The notes beneath the pieces were generated by a model. That model did not search any database. It was not told the origin of the DNA and saw nothing but the letters and a program-made list of their open reading frames with translations. Shown one piece after another: positions 17,199 to 25,374 of a stretch of DNA of 64,000 nt. The position numbers and the translations under genes were made by a program. The first letter of the stretch is position 1. The number at the start of each line of letters is the position of its first letter. Location: contig NZ_JHWV01000001.1 of NCBI RefSeq assembly GCF_000622005.1, forward strand, positions 252,594-316,593, read 5' to 3'. Origin of the DNA: Anaerovibrio sp. RM50. GTDB taxonomy: Bacteria > Bacillota > Negativicutes > Selenomonadales > Selenomonadaceae.

Positions 17199-17450
17199 TC
17201 AGTTAGAGTCCTTGGAAATGGTCTGTTCGCTCTTGCCCAGCACCCAGCCCAGAACCTTCAGCTCTGCATATACCATAACCTTCTGCTCACGAAATTCTGC
17301 CTTGGCAGACTTAAGCTCTTTATACTTCTGGCAGGAAAGATTGTATCTGGCAGTAATCTCCGCCATACTTCTCATCTTTTCAGGTCTGTTCACAGCATGG
17401 TCCTTCACCAATTTATTAACGTTCTCATTAACATTTTCATTAACGACCAT
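17199..17450 (-). CDS. Small hypothetical protein following purD
   Basis: About 83 residues from the ATG at 17450, which follows GGAG at 8 bases; an ATG nine codons further upstream (17483) is also possible. The N-terminus has a tandem NENVNENVN repeat. The rest is predicted helical and basic (MRSMAEITARYNLSCQKYKELKSAKAEFREQ), with EITARYNLSCQKYKEL resembling the recognition part of a small helix-turn-helix, though this is only an impression. It lies 50 bases downstream of purD and shares its terminator. I do not recognise a family. Confidence 0.55.
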   Translation of the reverse strand: MVVNENVNENVNKLVKDHAVNRPEKMRSMAEITARYNLSCQKYKELKSAKAEFREQKVMVYAELKVLGWVLGKSEQTISKDSN

Positions 17451-17499
17451 CGAGCTCACTCCGTTCATTAGATTATGCTTCAAGTATACAGCAGTTTTG

Positions 17500-18780
17500 T
17501 CACTTCTTCAAGCGTTCCAAAGCCCAATGTGCGATATCGTGGCGGAAGTGGGCATCCTTGAAGTGAATCTTGTCCACGGAGGCGTAGGCGGAATCCACTG
17601 CTTCCTTAATGCCGTTGGCCTTGGCCACCACGCCCAATACACGGCCGCCATTGGTGTAGATATGGCCATTCTTTTCTGAGGTACCGGCGTGGAACACGAT
17701 GTTGCCGCCAGCCTCAGCCTCTTTAAGACCAGTTATCTCATCACCCTTGTTGTAGCTCTTTGGATAGCCTCCGGCTGCCATAACGATACATACAGCCGCC
17801 CCCTTGCTCCACTTCACCTCAGTGTCAGCCAGGGTACCGTCAATACACGATAGCATTACATCCACCAAATCGCTTTCCAGAAGCGGCAGAACCACCTGGG
17901 TCTCAGGGTCACCAAAACGGGCGTTGAACTCCACGACCCGTGGTTTGCCATCAGTCACCATAAGGCCTGCATAGAGGCAGCCCTTGTAGAGGCGACCCTC
18001 CTTTTCCATGGCCTTAATGGTTGGATCGAGAATCAATTTCTGGGTTGCAGACAACAGCTCAGGAGTTCCCACCGGGGCTGGGGCATAGGCCCCCATGCCG
18101 CCGGTGTTTGGTCCCTGGTCATTGTCGTTAACACGCTTGTGGTCCTGGGAAGGGACCATAGGAATGATAGTCTTGCCATCGGTGAAGCAAAGTACGGAAA
18201 CCTCCTCGCCTTCCATAAATTCCTCAACCACAACACGGCTTCCGGCACTGCCAAAAGCACCGTCCCCCATGATTTCATCAATGGCCCCCAGAGCCTCCTC
18301 AAGAGTCATGGCCACAATTACGCCCTTGCCCGCAGCCAGGCCGTCGGCCTTAATAACTATTGGGGCACCCTCAGACTTGATATATTCCTTGGCTGCTGCC
18401 GCATCAGTAAATACCTCGTACTTGGCAGTAGGAATATTATATTTCTTCATAAGTCCTTTGGAAAAGGCCTTGGAGCCCTCGATTTCAGCCGCAGCCTTTA
18501 CGGGGCCGAAGGCCTTGATGCCGGCAGCATTAAAGGCATCCACTGCACCGTTGGTAAGAGGCACCTCAGGGCCCACCACTGCCAGCTCCACCTGCTTTTC
18601 CTTGGCAAATTTCACCATGGACTCATTATCGGTAATGGAAATATCAGAAACGCACTCTGCCAGAGAGGTCATGCCCGGGTTGCCGGGAATGGCGTAGATT
18701 TTGTCAGCCTTGGCACTCTGGCTCAGCTTCCATACCAAAGTGTGCTCCCTTGCGCCACTGCCGATTACTAAAATATTCAT
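17500..18780 (-). CDS. purD: Phosphoribosylamine-glycine ligase
   Basis: ATP-dependent ligation of glycine to phosphoribosylamine (GARS), second step of purine synthesis. The 426-residue ATP-grasp enzyme starts [19 protein letters not shown] and contains KADGLAAGKGV, EGEEVSVLCFTDG and the metal-binding EFNARFGDPETQ. Its ATG overlaps the purH stop by one base (TAATG), so translation is coupled. Last pathway gene of the purE-C-F-M-N-H-D operon. Confidence 0.96.
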   Translation of the reverse strand: MNILVIGSGAREHTLVWKLSQSAKADKIYAIPGNPGMTSLAECVSDISITDNESMVKFAKEKQVELAVVGPEVPLTNGAVDAFNAAGIKAFGPVKAAAEIEGSKAFSKGLMKKYNIPTAKYEVFTDAAAAKEYIKSEGAPIVIKADGLAAGKGVIVAMTLEEALGAIDEIMGDGAFGSAGSRVVVEEFMEGEEVSVLCFTDGKTIIPMVPSQDHKRVNDNDQGPNTGGMGAYAPAPVGTPELLSATQKLILDPTIKAMEKEGRLYKGCLYAGLMVTDGKPRVVEFNARFGDPETQVVLPLLESDLVDVMLSCIDGTLADTEVKWSKGAAVCIVMAAGGYPKSYNKGDEITGLKEAEAGGNIVFHAGTSEKNGHIYTNGGRVLGVVAKANGIKEAVDSAYASVDKIHFKDAHFRHDIAHWALERLKK

Positions 18781-19373
18781 TACTTATTCACCTGCTCCAT
18801 AAGATAGTTCTGAATGCAATCATCATACTCAGAAGTGTGCTTAAAGGCCTCCTGAGCCAGCTCCATACGAAGCATACCGCTTACACAGCCATTCTTGGCA
18901 ATCTCCTCGGCCACCTGGTCATAACGGTCAGGATTGGTAATAACGGTTACGTACTTAAAGTTCTTGGCAGCTGCACGGATCATGGCAGGACCGCCAATAT
19001 CAATATTCTCAATAGCCTCAGCCAATGCAACTTCCGGCTTTGAAATGGTTTCCTTAAATGGATAGAGATTTACTACAACCATGTCAATGGCAGTAATCTT
19101 GTGTTCCTTCATGGCCTGTACGTGATTAGGGTTATCACGGACAGCCAGAATACCACCGTGAATCATTGGGTTCAGGGTCTTTACACGGCCATCCATAATT
19201 TCCGGAAAACCAGTAACATCGCTGACATAGATTACCGGAATCCCGGCATCCTTAATGGCCTTCATGGTACCGCCGGTAGATACGATTTCCACCCCTGCAG
19301 CGTGAAGCTTCTTTGCCAGCTCAACCACACCAGTCTTGTCAGATACACTGATTAATGCGCGTTTGATTTTCAT
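18780..19373 (-). CDS. purH: Stand-alone IMP cyclohydrolase (N-terminal PurH domain only)
   Basis: Closes FAICAR to IMP, the last purine step. The protein is 197 residues and corresponds to the MGS-like cyclohydrolase half of Pur[54 protein letters not shown] and [16 protein letters not shown] are all present. The AICAR transformylase half, about 300 residues in usual PurH, is missing. It is not a broken gene, because the stop codon is joined to the purD start and the end falls at the natural domain boundary. The transformylase must be encoded elsewhere. Ribosome site AAGGAG precedes the start. Confidence 0.92.
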   Translation of the reverse strand: MKIKRALISVSDKTGVVELAKKLHAAGVEIVSTGGTMKAIKDAGIPVIYVSDVTGFPEIMDGRVKTLNPMIHGGILAVRDNPNHVQAMKEHKITAIDMVVVNLYPFKETISKPEVALAEAIENIDIGGPAMIRAAAKNFKYVTVITNPDRYDQVAEEIAKNGCVSGMLRMELAQEAFKHTSEYDDCIQNYLMEQVNK

Positions 19374-19399
19374 AGTAAAGTCTCCTTTATTATTAAAAA

Positions 19400-20014
19400 T
19401 TAATTTTTTATCCGTACATGACGTTCGCCCACCAGCTCCAGCTTTCCGTCAACATAAAGCTCAATGGCCCTTGGATAAAGGATGTGTTCTTTTTCCAGCA
19501 CCCTGGCTGCCAGGGTCTCCTCTGTATCATTCTCCAAAACAGGCACAGTATCCTGCAAAATAATTGGGCCATGATCCATACCCTCATCCACAAAATGAAT
19601 GGTACAGCCAGATACCTTGGTGCCGTAAGCCAATACGTCCCGATGGGCATGGGCGCCCCCAAAGGATGGCAGAAGGGATGGGTGAATATTTAAAATCTGA
19701 TGTCTGTATTCCCCAACAAAATATGGACTTAAAATCCGCATGAAGCCAGCCAAAATAACCAGAGTTACCCCGGCATTTCTGAGCTCAGCCACCAGCTGCT
19801 CCTCAAAATCCTGCTGGTCCTTACATTCCTTGCGGTTGATGCAGATACTCTTAATGCCATTTTCCCTGGCCACGGTAAGGGCCCTAGCCTCAGGCTTGTC
19901 GGTAAGCACGATTCCCACCTCAGCCTTAATCTGGCCGGACTTAATGGCAGCCAAAATAGACTGCATATTTGAGCCCCGACCGGAGCAGAGAATACCTAAT
20001 ATATGCTTACTCAT
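19400..20014 (-). CDS. purN: Phosphoribosylglycinamide formyltransferase (folate-dependent)
   Basis: Transfers a formyl group from 10-formyl-THF to GAR. The 204-residue protein starts [20 protein letters not shown] and has the family motifs [28 protein letters not shown] with catalytic Asn and His, and [17 protein letters not shown] with the catalytic aspartate. The start overlaps the end of purM by 8 bases; a longer frame running further into purM is rejected. No purT is seen. Confidence 0.95.
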   Translation of the reverse strand: MSKHILGILCSGRGSNMQSILAAIKSGQIKAEVGIVLTDKPEARALTVARENGIKSICINRKECKDQQDFEEQLVAELRNAGVTLVILAGFMRILSPYFVGEYRHQILNIHPSLLPSFGGAHAHRDVLAYGTKVSGCTIHFVDEGMDHGPIILQDTVPVLENDTEETLAARVLEKEHILYPRAIELYVDGKLELVGERHVRIKN

Positions 20015-21059
20015 TGAACACGCCGCCTTTGGTAATAACCTCGTGATTGCCACTGGTTACATGGCCGATCTCAAATACAGGCTCATTCTTGGCCTTAAGG
20101 TCAGCCTTGATAGCCTCAGCATCCTCACGGGAAACAATAAGAACCATACCAATACCCATATTAAAGGTGCGGTACATTTCCTTCCATTCCACGTTGCCCC
20201 ACTTCTGAAGTAGCTTGAAGATGGCAGGAACCTCCCAGGCAGTGGTGTCCACCACACAGCCCATATCTTCCGGAAGGGCCCGTGGAATATTCTCGTAGAA
20301 GCCGCCGCCGGTAATATGAACCATGCCGTGAATATCATACTTTTCTATAAGTGGCAGACAGGTCTTTGGGTAGAGTCTGGTAGGAGTCAGAAGCTCCTCC
20401 CCAATGGTCTTGCCCAACTCATCAATGAACTCGTCACCCTTGTAGCCCATCTTTTCAAAAACAATCTTACGTACAAGGGAATAGCCGTTGGAATGAACAC
20501 CGGAGGATGGCAAAGCCAACAGCACATCGTCAGCCTTCACCTTTTCGGCGGTGATAATTTTGGACTTATCCACTACACCCACTGCAAAGCCTGCAATATC
20601 GTATTCACCCACAGGGTAGAAGCCGCTCATTTCAGCGGTCTCGCCGCCAATAAGGGCACAGCCGGATTCTTTGCAGGCGTTGGCAACGCCCTTTACCACA
20701 TCAGCCACCTGCTCAGGGTCAAGCTTGCCAACTGCAAGATAATCCAAGAAGTAAAGGGGCTCAGCACCCTGTACAAGAATATCGTTGACACACATGGCCA
20801 CCGCATCCTGCCCAATGGTATCATGCTTGTCCAGCATAAATGCCAGCCGCAGCTTGGTACCGACGCCATCAGTTCCGGAAACCAGCACTGGTTCCGTGTA
20901 TTTGCCGATATTAAGGGCAAAGAGGCCACCAAAGCCTCCCAAGTCCCCCAACACCTCAGGGCGGTAGGTAGCCTTTACACTATCCTTGATAAGCTTTACA
21001 GAGTAATTTCCGGCATCAATATCAACACCGGCGTCACGGTAAGTGAGCTTTTCTTCCAT
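20007..21059 (-). CDS. purM: Phosphoribosylformylglycinamidine cyclo-ligase
   Basis: AIR synthetase, 350 residues, forming the imidazole ring from FGAM with ATP. Motifs include YRDAGVDIDAGN at the N-terminus, SGTDGVGTKLRLAF, the dimer-forming QGAEPLYFLDYLAVG and GGGFYENIPRALP. It is 12 bases downstream of purF and overlaps purN. No purS, purL or purQ is present, so the FGAM synthase that supplies it lies outside the window. Confidence 0.96.
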   Translation of the reverse strand: MEEKLTYRDAGVDIDAGNYSVKLIKDSVKATYRPEVLGDLGGFGGLFALNIGKYTEPVLVSGTDGVGTKLRLAFMLDKHDTIGQDAVAMCVNDILVQGAEPLYFLDYLAVGKLDPEQVADVVKGVANACKESGCALIGGETAEMSGFYPVGEYDIAGFAVGVVDKSKIITAEKVKADDVLLALPSSGVHSNGYSLVRKIVFEKMGYKGDEFIDELGKTIGEELLTPTRLYPKTCLPLIEKYDIHGMVHITGGGFYENIPRALPEDMGCVVDTTAWEVPAIFKLLQKWGNVEWKEMYRTFNMGIGMVLIVSREDAEAIKADLKAKNEPVFEIGHVTSGNHEVITKGGVFNE

Positions 21060-21071
21060 TTATATCCCCCA

Positions 21072-22514
21072 TTAACAATCTGTCTTTTTCTTTCTGGTTT
21101 CAAAAATATACTTGTCCGCCTCAGCCGGAGACTGGGTCTTCTGCTGAATAGGATAACCGCCGTTGAAGCAGGCAAAACACATATTTTTGGCGTTAAGCAG
21201 CGGCACGCACTTCTTAAGGTCCTCCAAATCCAGGAAATGCAGGGTATCAGCCCCGATATACTCACGGATTTCTTCAACGGACTTTGAAGCGGCTATCAAT
21301 TCCTTGCGGGCTGATGTATCAATGCCATAGAAGCAAGGATAACCTATTGGCGGGGAGCTGATAACCATGTGAACCTCCCTTGCTCCCGCATCCCGCAGCA
21401 TTTTAACGATTTTCCCGGAGGTGGTACCACGAACAATGGAGTCATCGATTACGATAACAGACTTGTCCTTTACCACGGATTTTACAGGATTCAGCTTCAG
21501 CTTTACAGCAGTATCACGCTGCTTCTGGCTAGGCTGAATAAAAGTTCTGCCAATATAACGGTTCTTAATAAGTCCGCTGACATAAGGGAGCCCCGCCTCG
21601 TAAGCATAGCCTGAGGCAGCCACATTTCCCGAATCAGGAACTGATATTACAATATCGCCCTTGCATCTTGCCCTTTTGGCCAGGATACGCCCCATTTCAA
21701 AACGGGACTCATGAACACTCTGGCCATCAATAATGGAATCAGGACGGGCAAAATAAATAAACTCGAAAATACACATGGATGGCTTGGCCTTGGCAAAACG
21801 ATGTGACTCAATACCATTTTCGTCAATAACCACCATTTCACCAGGCTCCACATCACGGATAAACTCTGCACCAACTACGTCCAGGCCGCAGCTTTCGGAG
21901 CTGAGCACATAGCCCCCATCCTCAAGCCTTCCGATACAAAGAGGACGGAAGCCCTGAGGGTCTCTGGCTCCAATAAGCTTGTCCTCAGTCATTATTGTGA
22001 GACAGTAGGCACCCTTGATTTTTTTCAGGCTATCTATGATTTTTTCCTCAATGGTAACCTTTCTGGAGCGGGCAATAAGATTCACGAAAACCTCGGAATC
22101 AATAGTGGTCTGGAAAATAGTACCACTTTCCTCCAGCTTGCGGCGGATTTCCCCCGCATTGGTGAGGTTGCCGTTATGGGCCAGAGCAATCTTACCACCG
22201 GAGTAGGAAACCATTAATGGCTGGGTATTGGCCAAAAGACTGGAACCAGTGGTGGAATAACGTACATGGCCAATGGCAATGTACTGATTTTCCATCTGGG
22301 GAATCTGATGGCGGAACACCTCACGCACAAGGCCCATGCCACGGCTCACATCCATCCAGGCGCCGTCAGTTACAGCGATGCCCGTACTTTCCTGGCCACG
22401 GTGCTGCAGGGCAATCAGCCCATAATATGTCAATTCGGAGACATTGAATTCCCGGGAGTATACGCCAAAGACGCCGCACTCCTCCTTCATCTTGTCTTCT
22501 TCTAAATCAATCAC
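21072..22514 (-). CDS. purF: Amidophosphoribosyltransferase
   Basis: Makes phosphoribosylamine from PRPP and glutamine, the committed and usually feedback-controlled step. The 480-residue protein has a short leader before ECGVFGVYS; the cysteine is expected to become the N-terminal nucleophile after removal of the propeptide, as in Bacillus subtilis PurF. Also visible are the PRPP loop VIVIDDSIVRGTTSGKIV and cysteines in GYPCFYGI and MCFACFNGG that fit the [4Fe-4S] type of enzyme. The start is taken as the GTG at 22514, 7 bases after AGGATGG, giving a 12-residue leader; the ATG eight codons later is the alternative. Confidence 0.94.
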   Translation of the reverse strand: MIDLEEDKMKEECGVFGVYSREFNVSELTYYGLIALQHRGQESTGIAVTDGAWMDVSRGMGLVREVFRHQIPQMENQYIAIGHVRYSTTGSSLLANTQPLMVSYSGGKIALAHNGNLTNAGEIRRKLEESGTIFQTTIDSEVFVNLIARSRKVTIEEKIIDSLKKIKGAYCLTIMTEDKLIGARDPQGFRPLCIGRLEDGGYVLSSESCGLDVVGAEFIRDVEPGEMVVIDENGIESHRFAKAKPSMCIFEFIYFARPDSIIDGQSVHESRFEMGRILAKRARCKGDIVISVPDSGNVAASGYAYEAGLPYVSGLIKNRYIGRTFIQPSQKQRDTAVKLKLNPVKSVVKDKSVIVIDDSIVRGTTSGKIVKMLRDAGAREVHMVISSPPIGYPCFYGIDTSARKELIAASKSVEEIREYIGADTLHFLDLEDLKKCVPLLNAKNMCFACFNGGYPIQQKTQSPAEADKYIFETRKKKTDC

Positions 22515-22572
22515 TCTAAAACCATCCTATCTGAAGTAAATAATAATGGATCAGTCTGCGCCTTGTTCTGAC

Positions 22573-23289
22573 TTAGCGAACTTCACCAGTCAATCTCTTA
22601 AGGATTTCCTTGTATGCGTCCTCAACATTGCCAAGGTCACGACGGAAGCGGTCCTTGTCCAGCTTCTCCTTGGTTACGGAATCCCAGAAGCGGCAGTTGT
22701 CAGGGGAAATCTCATCGGCCAGAACAATCTTGCCATCCTTGTCACGGCCAAATTCCAGTTTAAAGTCAATGAGGTCAATGTTCTTGGTCTTAAGATAATC
22801 CACCATAATCTTATTGATTTTCAGGGACTGGGCCTCAATCTCGTCCAGCTCCTCTGCAGAGGCCAGCTTGCAGGCCAGTACATGATAGCGGTTAACCATT
22901 GGGTCACCCAGATCATCATTCTTGTAGCAAAGCTCAATTACAGGCATGGACATAGGAGTGCCCTCCTCCAGGCCGAGACGCTTTGCCAGAGAACCGGCAG
23001 CAACGTTGCGGATAATAACCTCCAGCGGAACGATGTCCAGCTTCTTTATCAGAACATTGCGGTCATCAATAACCTCTACCACATGGTTCTCTATGCCCTC
23101 TTTAGCCAACAAATCAAAGAAGAACATGGTAATCTTGTTGTTCATGATACCCTTATCCACAATTGTACCCTTCTTGGCACCATTACCAGCAGTAGCGTCA
23201 TCCTTGTAGTAGCAAATCAGCTGATCAGGGTTCTCAGTTGCGTACAAAATCTTTGCCTTGCCTTCGTAGATTGCGTTCTTCTTTTCCAT
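22573..23289 (-). CDS. purC: Phosphoribosylaminoimidazole-succinocarboxamide synthase
   Basis: SAICAR synthetase, 238 residues, joining CAIR and aspartate with ATP. It opens MEKKNAIYEGKAKILYAT and contains the family motifs VPLEVIIRNVAAGSLAKRLG, LIDFKLEFGRDKDGKIVLADEISPD (split here by eye into the metal and substrate sites) and DKDRFRRDLG. Second gene of the purine operon, 62 bases after purE. Confidence 0.96.
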   Translation of the reverse strand: MEKKNAIYEGKAKILYATENPDQLICYYKDDATAGNGAKKGTIVDKGIMNNKITMFFFDLLAKEGIENHVVEVIDDRNVLIKKLDIVPLEVIIRNVAAGSLAKRLGLEEGTPMSMPVIELCYKNDDLGDPMVNRYHVLACKLASAEELDEIEAQSLKINKIMVDYLKTKNIDLIDFKLEFGRDKDGKIVLADEISPDNCRFWDSVTKEKLDKDRFRRDLGNVEDAYKEILKRLTGEVR

Positions 23290-23351
23290 TGTTTAAATAA
23301 CCTCCAATTAATTAAACCTTAAAAATAACTCTATATGTAAAAGTCAAAAGC

Positions 23352-23846
23352 TTAGTCCTTGTTGAGCTGCTGCTCAACACGCTTTGCCTTTGCTTCAACA
23401 TCGGAAACCATTTTTTCTCTGTACTTCACCAGTTTTTCCCTGATGTCCTTATCAGAGAGAGCGAAAATTTCTGCAATAAAAATAGCGGCGTTCTTTGCTC
23501 CGTTAATTGACATAGTAGCTACAGGTATGCCAGAAGGCATCTGAACTGTACTAAGCAATGCATCCATGCCGTTTAAGGAAGTAGCATTTATAGGTACTCC
23601 AATAACTGGCAGGGTGGTATAACTAGCAATAACGCCACCTAAATGGGCTGCAGCACCAGCTGCTGATATGAATGCTCCTACACCTCGCTCAGGTGCAGTA
23701 GTCACTATTTCCTTAACCTTGGCCGGGGTACGGTGAGCTGACGCCACGGTAACCTCTGCCTCGATACCAAACTGCTTCAAAAGGTCATAACCAGGCTTTA
23801 AAATTGGCCAATCTGAATCGCTTCCCATAATAATGGATGCTTTCAT
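23352..23846 (-). CDS. purE: N5-carboxyaminoimidazole ribonucleotide mutase
   Basis: Class I PurE, 164 residues, moving the carboxyl group of N5-CAIR to C4. Motifs are MGSDSDWPILKP (phosphate loop), VASAHRTPAKV and ISAAGAAAHLGGV. A class I enzyme normally needs PurK to make N5-CAIR; no purK follows in this operon. First gene of the purine operon, behind a promoter that overlaps the preceding terminator. Confidence 0.94.
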   Translation of the reverse strand: MKASIIMGSDSDWPILKPGYDLLKQFGIEAEVTVASAHRTPAKVKEIVTTAPERGVGAFISAAGAAAHLGGVIASYTTLPVIGVPINATSLNGMDALLSTVQMPSGIPVATMSINGAKNAAIFIAEIFALSDKDIREKLVKYREKMVSDVEAKAKRVEQQLNKD

Positions 23847-23899
23847 GTATTCTCAACTCCTCTGCTAAAAATATATGACAGACGATAACTTACCCATAC

Positions 23900-23929
23900 A
23901 ATATATCATCAAAAATAAAACACTGTCAA
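23900..23929 (-). promoter_or_regulatory. Promoter of the purine operon
   Basis: TTGACA (23924-23929), 18-base spacer, TATATT (23900-23905) on the minus strand. The perfect -35 lies inside the descending arm of the terminator of the preceding gene. I see no PurBox or guanine riboswitch between it and purE. Confidence 0.7.
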
Positions 23930-23966
23930 CGAAAAGGAGGCCTTTATCTCCCCTGTTAACAGTGCT
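23911..23966 (-). terminator. Terminator between the DapF-like gene and purE
   Basis: AGCACTGTTAAC (23955-23966) pairs with GTTGACAGTGTT (23919-23930), with an inner GGAG/CTCC helix, followed by TTTATTTTT on the minus strand. Confidence 0.75.
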
Positions 23967-23990
23967 TAAATTAGTTCAAATTGATTGGTA

Positions 23991-24317
23991 TTAACAAGCT
24001 GCTTTTATAAGTACTTTTTCGGATACAATCGTGCTCAAATAATAATCAGTTACATGATATTCACGTTCGAACTTGCCGGCAGAAATACTTCTGGCTGCCT
24101 TAAAATCGTTCAGATCAGGAACCACGTTATGACCCTCTGCATTATAGATGGCAATAACAGTATCATGAACCATATCCATGAATACCACCCTGTCTGCACC
24201 TACGCCGCTGCGGAAGGCAGCCAGCTTGCGGACAGTCTCGCCGTTCATCAGGGATTCATTGTAGTCCATTACCAAGTACTTCAGGTCATTTATATCCAAG
24301 CCATATACAATCTGCAT
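23991..24317 (-). CDS. Small protein with a diaminopimelate-epimerase-like motif, function unknown
   Basis: A 108-residue protein beginning MQIVYGLDIND; this ATG is 8 bases after AAGGAGG, while the ATG two codons upstream is too close. Residues 36-62 (RSGVGADRVVF, then IYNAEGHNV) recall the DapF N-terminal pattern GIGADG...FNADG, but the catalytic cysteine region of DapF (MCGNG) is absent and the protein is far shorter than an epimerase half. It could be a remnant or a distant fold relative. It stands alone between a divergent AraC regulator and the purine operon. Confidence 0.6.
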   Translation of the reverse strand: MQIVYGLDINDLKYLVMDYNESLMNGETVRKLAAFRSGVGADRVVFMDMVHDTVIAIYNAEGHNVVPDLNDFKAARSISAGKFEREYHVTDYYLSTIVSEKVLIKAAC

Positions 24318-24436
24318 GGTCATTACCTCCTTACCTTTTATGGTTTTATTATAGCAGGCACGTTTTACATAAAATATGAAATTATTGCTTTTTATGTTGC
24401 AAAAAGTGCTATAATTGTAAAAAAGGAGGCACAGAA

Positions 24437-25291
24437 ATGGCTACTTATAAAAAGAAGGGGTTCCTGCACCAGCATTTTCGTATCTTTCACCTGAAGGATA
24501 CCGCCATGAAGGAAATTCCCTTTCATTATCACGACTTTCACAAAATCATTATATTCATTGATGGTGAGGGCCAGTACATTATCGAGGGCAAAAACTATCC
24601 CCTGAAGCCCAGAGACATTCTCTTTGTCAGTGCCGGGGAAATCCACCGCCCTGTCACCTACCCCGGCAAACTCTACGAACGCATTGTTATCTATGTGTCC
24701 CAGGACTTTCTTGCCCACTGGCAGGAGGAACAATGGAATGATGGTGAGATTGATCTTTCCAACTGCTTTCAGCGGGCCAGGGAAAGCTCCAGCGTTATGC
24801 ACATGCCGAAGGGCACTGAGCATGACCTTCTCTTTCACATGAAGAAGATTGAAAAGGTGGACAAGGGCCAGGGCTTTGCCAACGAGCTGTACACGGAAAT
24901 TCTTTTTATAGAATTTATGATTCTGCTGAACCGCGCCCTCATGTCCAATGAACTTGAAAAGCTCCACGAGGCCACCTACGACCCAAAGGTGCAGCAGATT
25001 ATTGAATATATCAACGCCCATCTCCCGGAGGACCTGTCCATTGATATGCTCTCCGACACGGTATTTATGAGCAAATACCACCTTATGCGAAAATTCAAGG
25101 CAGAAACAGGCTACAGCATCCACCAGTACATCAACTCAAAGCGTCTGATACAGGCCAAGGAGCTTCTTTCCTCCACTTCAATGCCCATTACCGATATCTG
25201 CTTTCAGTGTGGATTTAAGGACTACTCTGCCTTTTCCCGTGAATTTAAAAAGCAGTTCAAAATGTCCGCCCGGGAATACCGCCGCAATTAA
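24437..25291 (+). CDS. AraC-family transcriptional regulator with N-terminal cupin
   Basis: A 284-residue regulator. Residues 25-80 form a cupin-like sensor domain (FHYHDFHKIIIFIDGEGQYII, RDILFVSAGEIHRPV), and residues 180-284 the double helix-turn-helix AraC domain with LSDTVFMSKYHLMRKFKAETGYSIHQYI split over two helices and ITDICFQCGFKDYSAFSREFKK, the classic second HTH. Start follows AAAGGAGG at 8 bases; a TTGCTT-19-TATAAT promoter at 24385-24415 is possible. It is divergent from the DapF-like gene, which may be a target. The effector is unknown. Confidence 0.92.
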   Translation: MATYKKKGFLHQHFRIFHLKDTAMKEIPFHYHDFHKIIIFIDGEGQYIIEGKNYPLKPRDILFVSAGEIHRPVTYPGKLYERIVIYVSQDFLAHWQEEQWNDGEIDLSNCFQRARESSSVMHMPKGTEHDLLFHMKKIEKVDKGQGFANELYTEILFIEFMILLNRALMSNELEKLHEATYDPKVQQIIEYINAHLPEDLSIDMLSDTVFMSKYHLMRKFKAETGYSIHQYINSKRLIQAKELLSSTSMPITDICFQCGFKDYSAFSREFKKQFKMSAREYRRN

Positions 25292-25307
25292 AAAAACACA
25301 GAAAAAT

Positions 25308-25352
25308 ACCTCCAGCAGGAACATATCAAACTCCTGTTTGGAGGTACTTTTA
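25308..25352. terminator. Bidirectional terminator between the AraC gene and htpG
   Basis: TACCTCCAGCAGGA and TCCTGTTTGGAGGTA form a long stem with A and T tracts on its outer sides, between two convergent genes. Confidence 0.8.
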
Positions 25353-25374
25353 ATTTGCATTAGTTTAATCTTGC

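Noticed and set aside
18780-19373. purH as a truncated pseudogene
   Set aside because: The stop coincides with the domain boundary and overlaps the purD start; no transformylase remnant follows.
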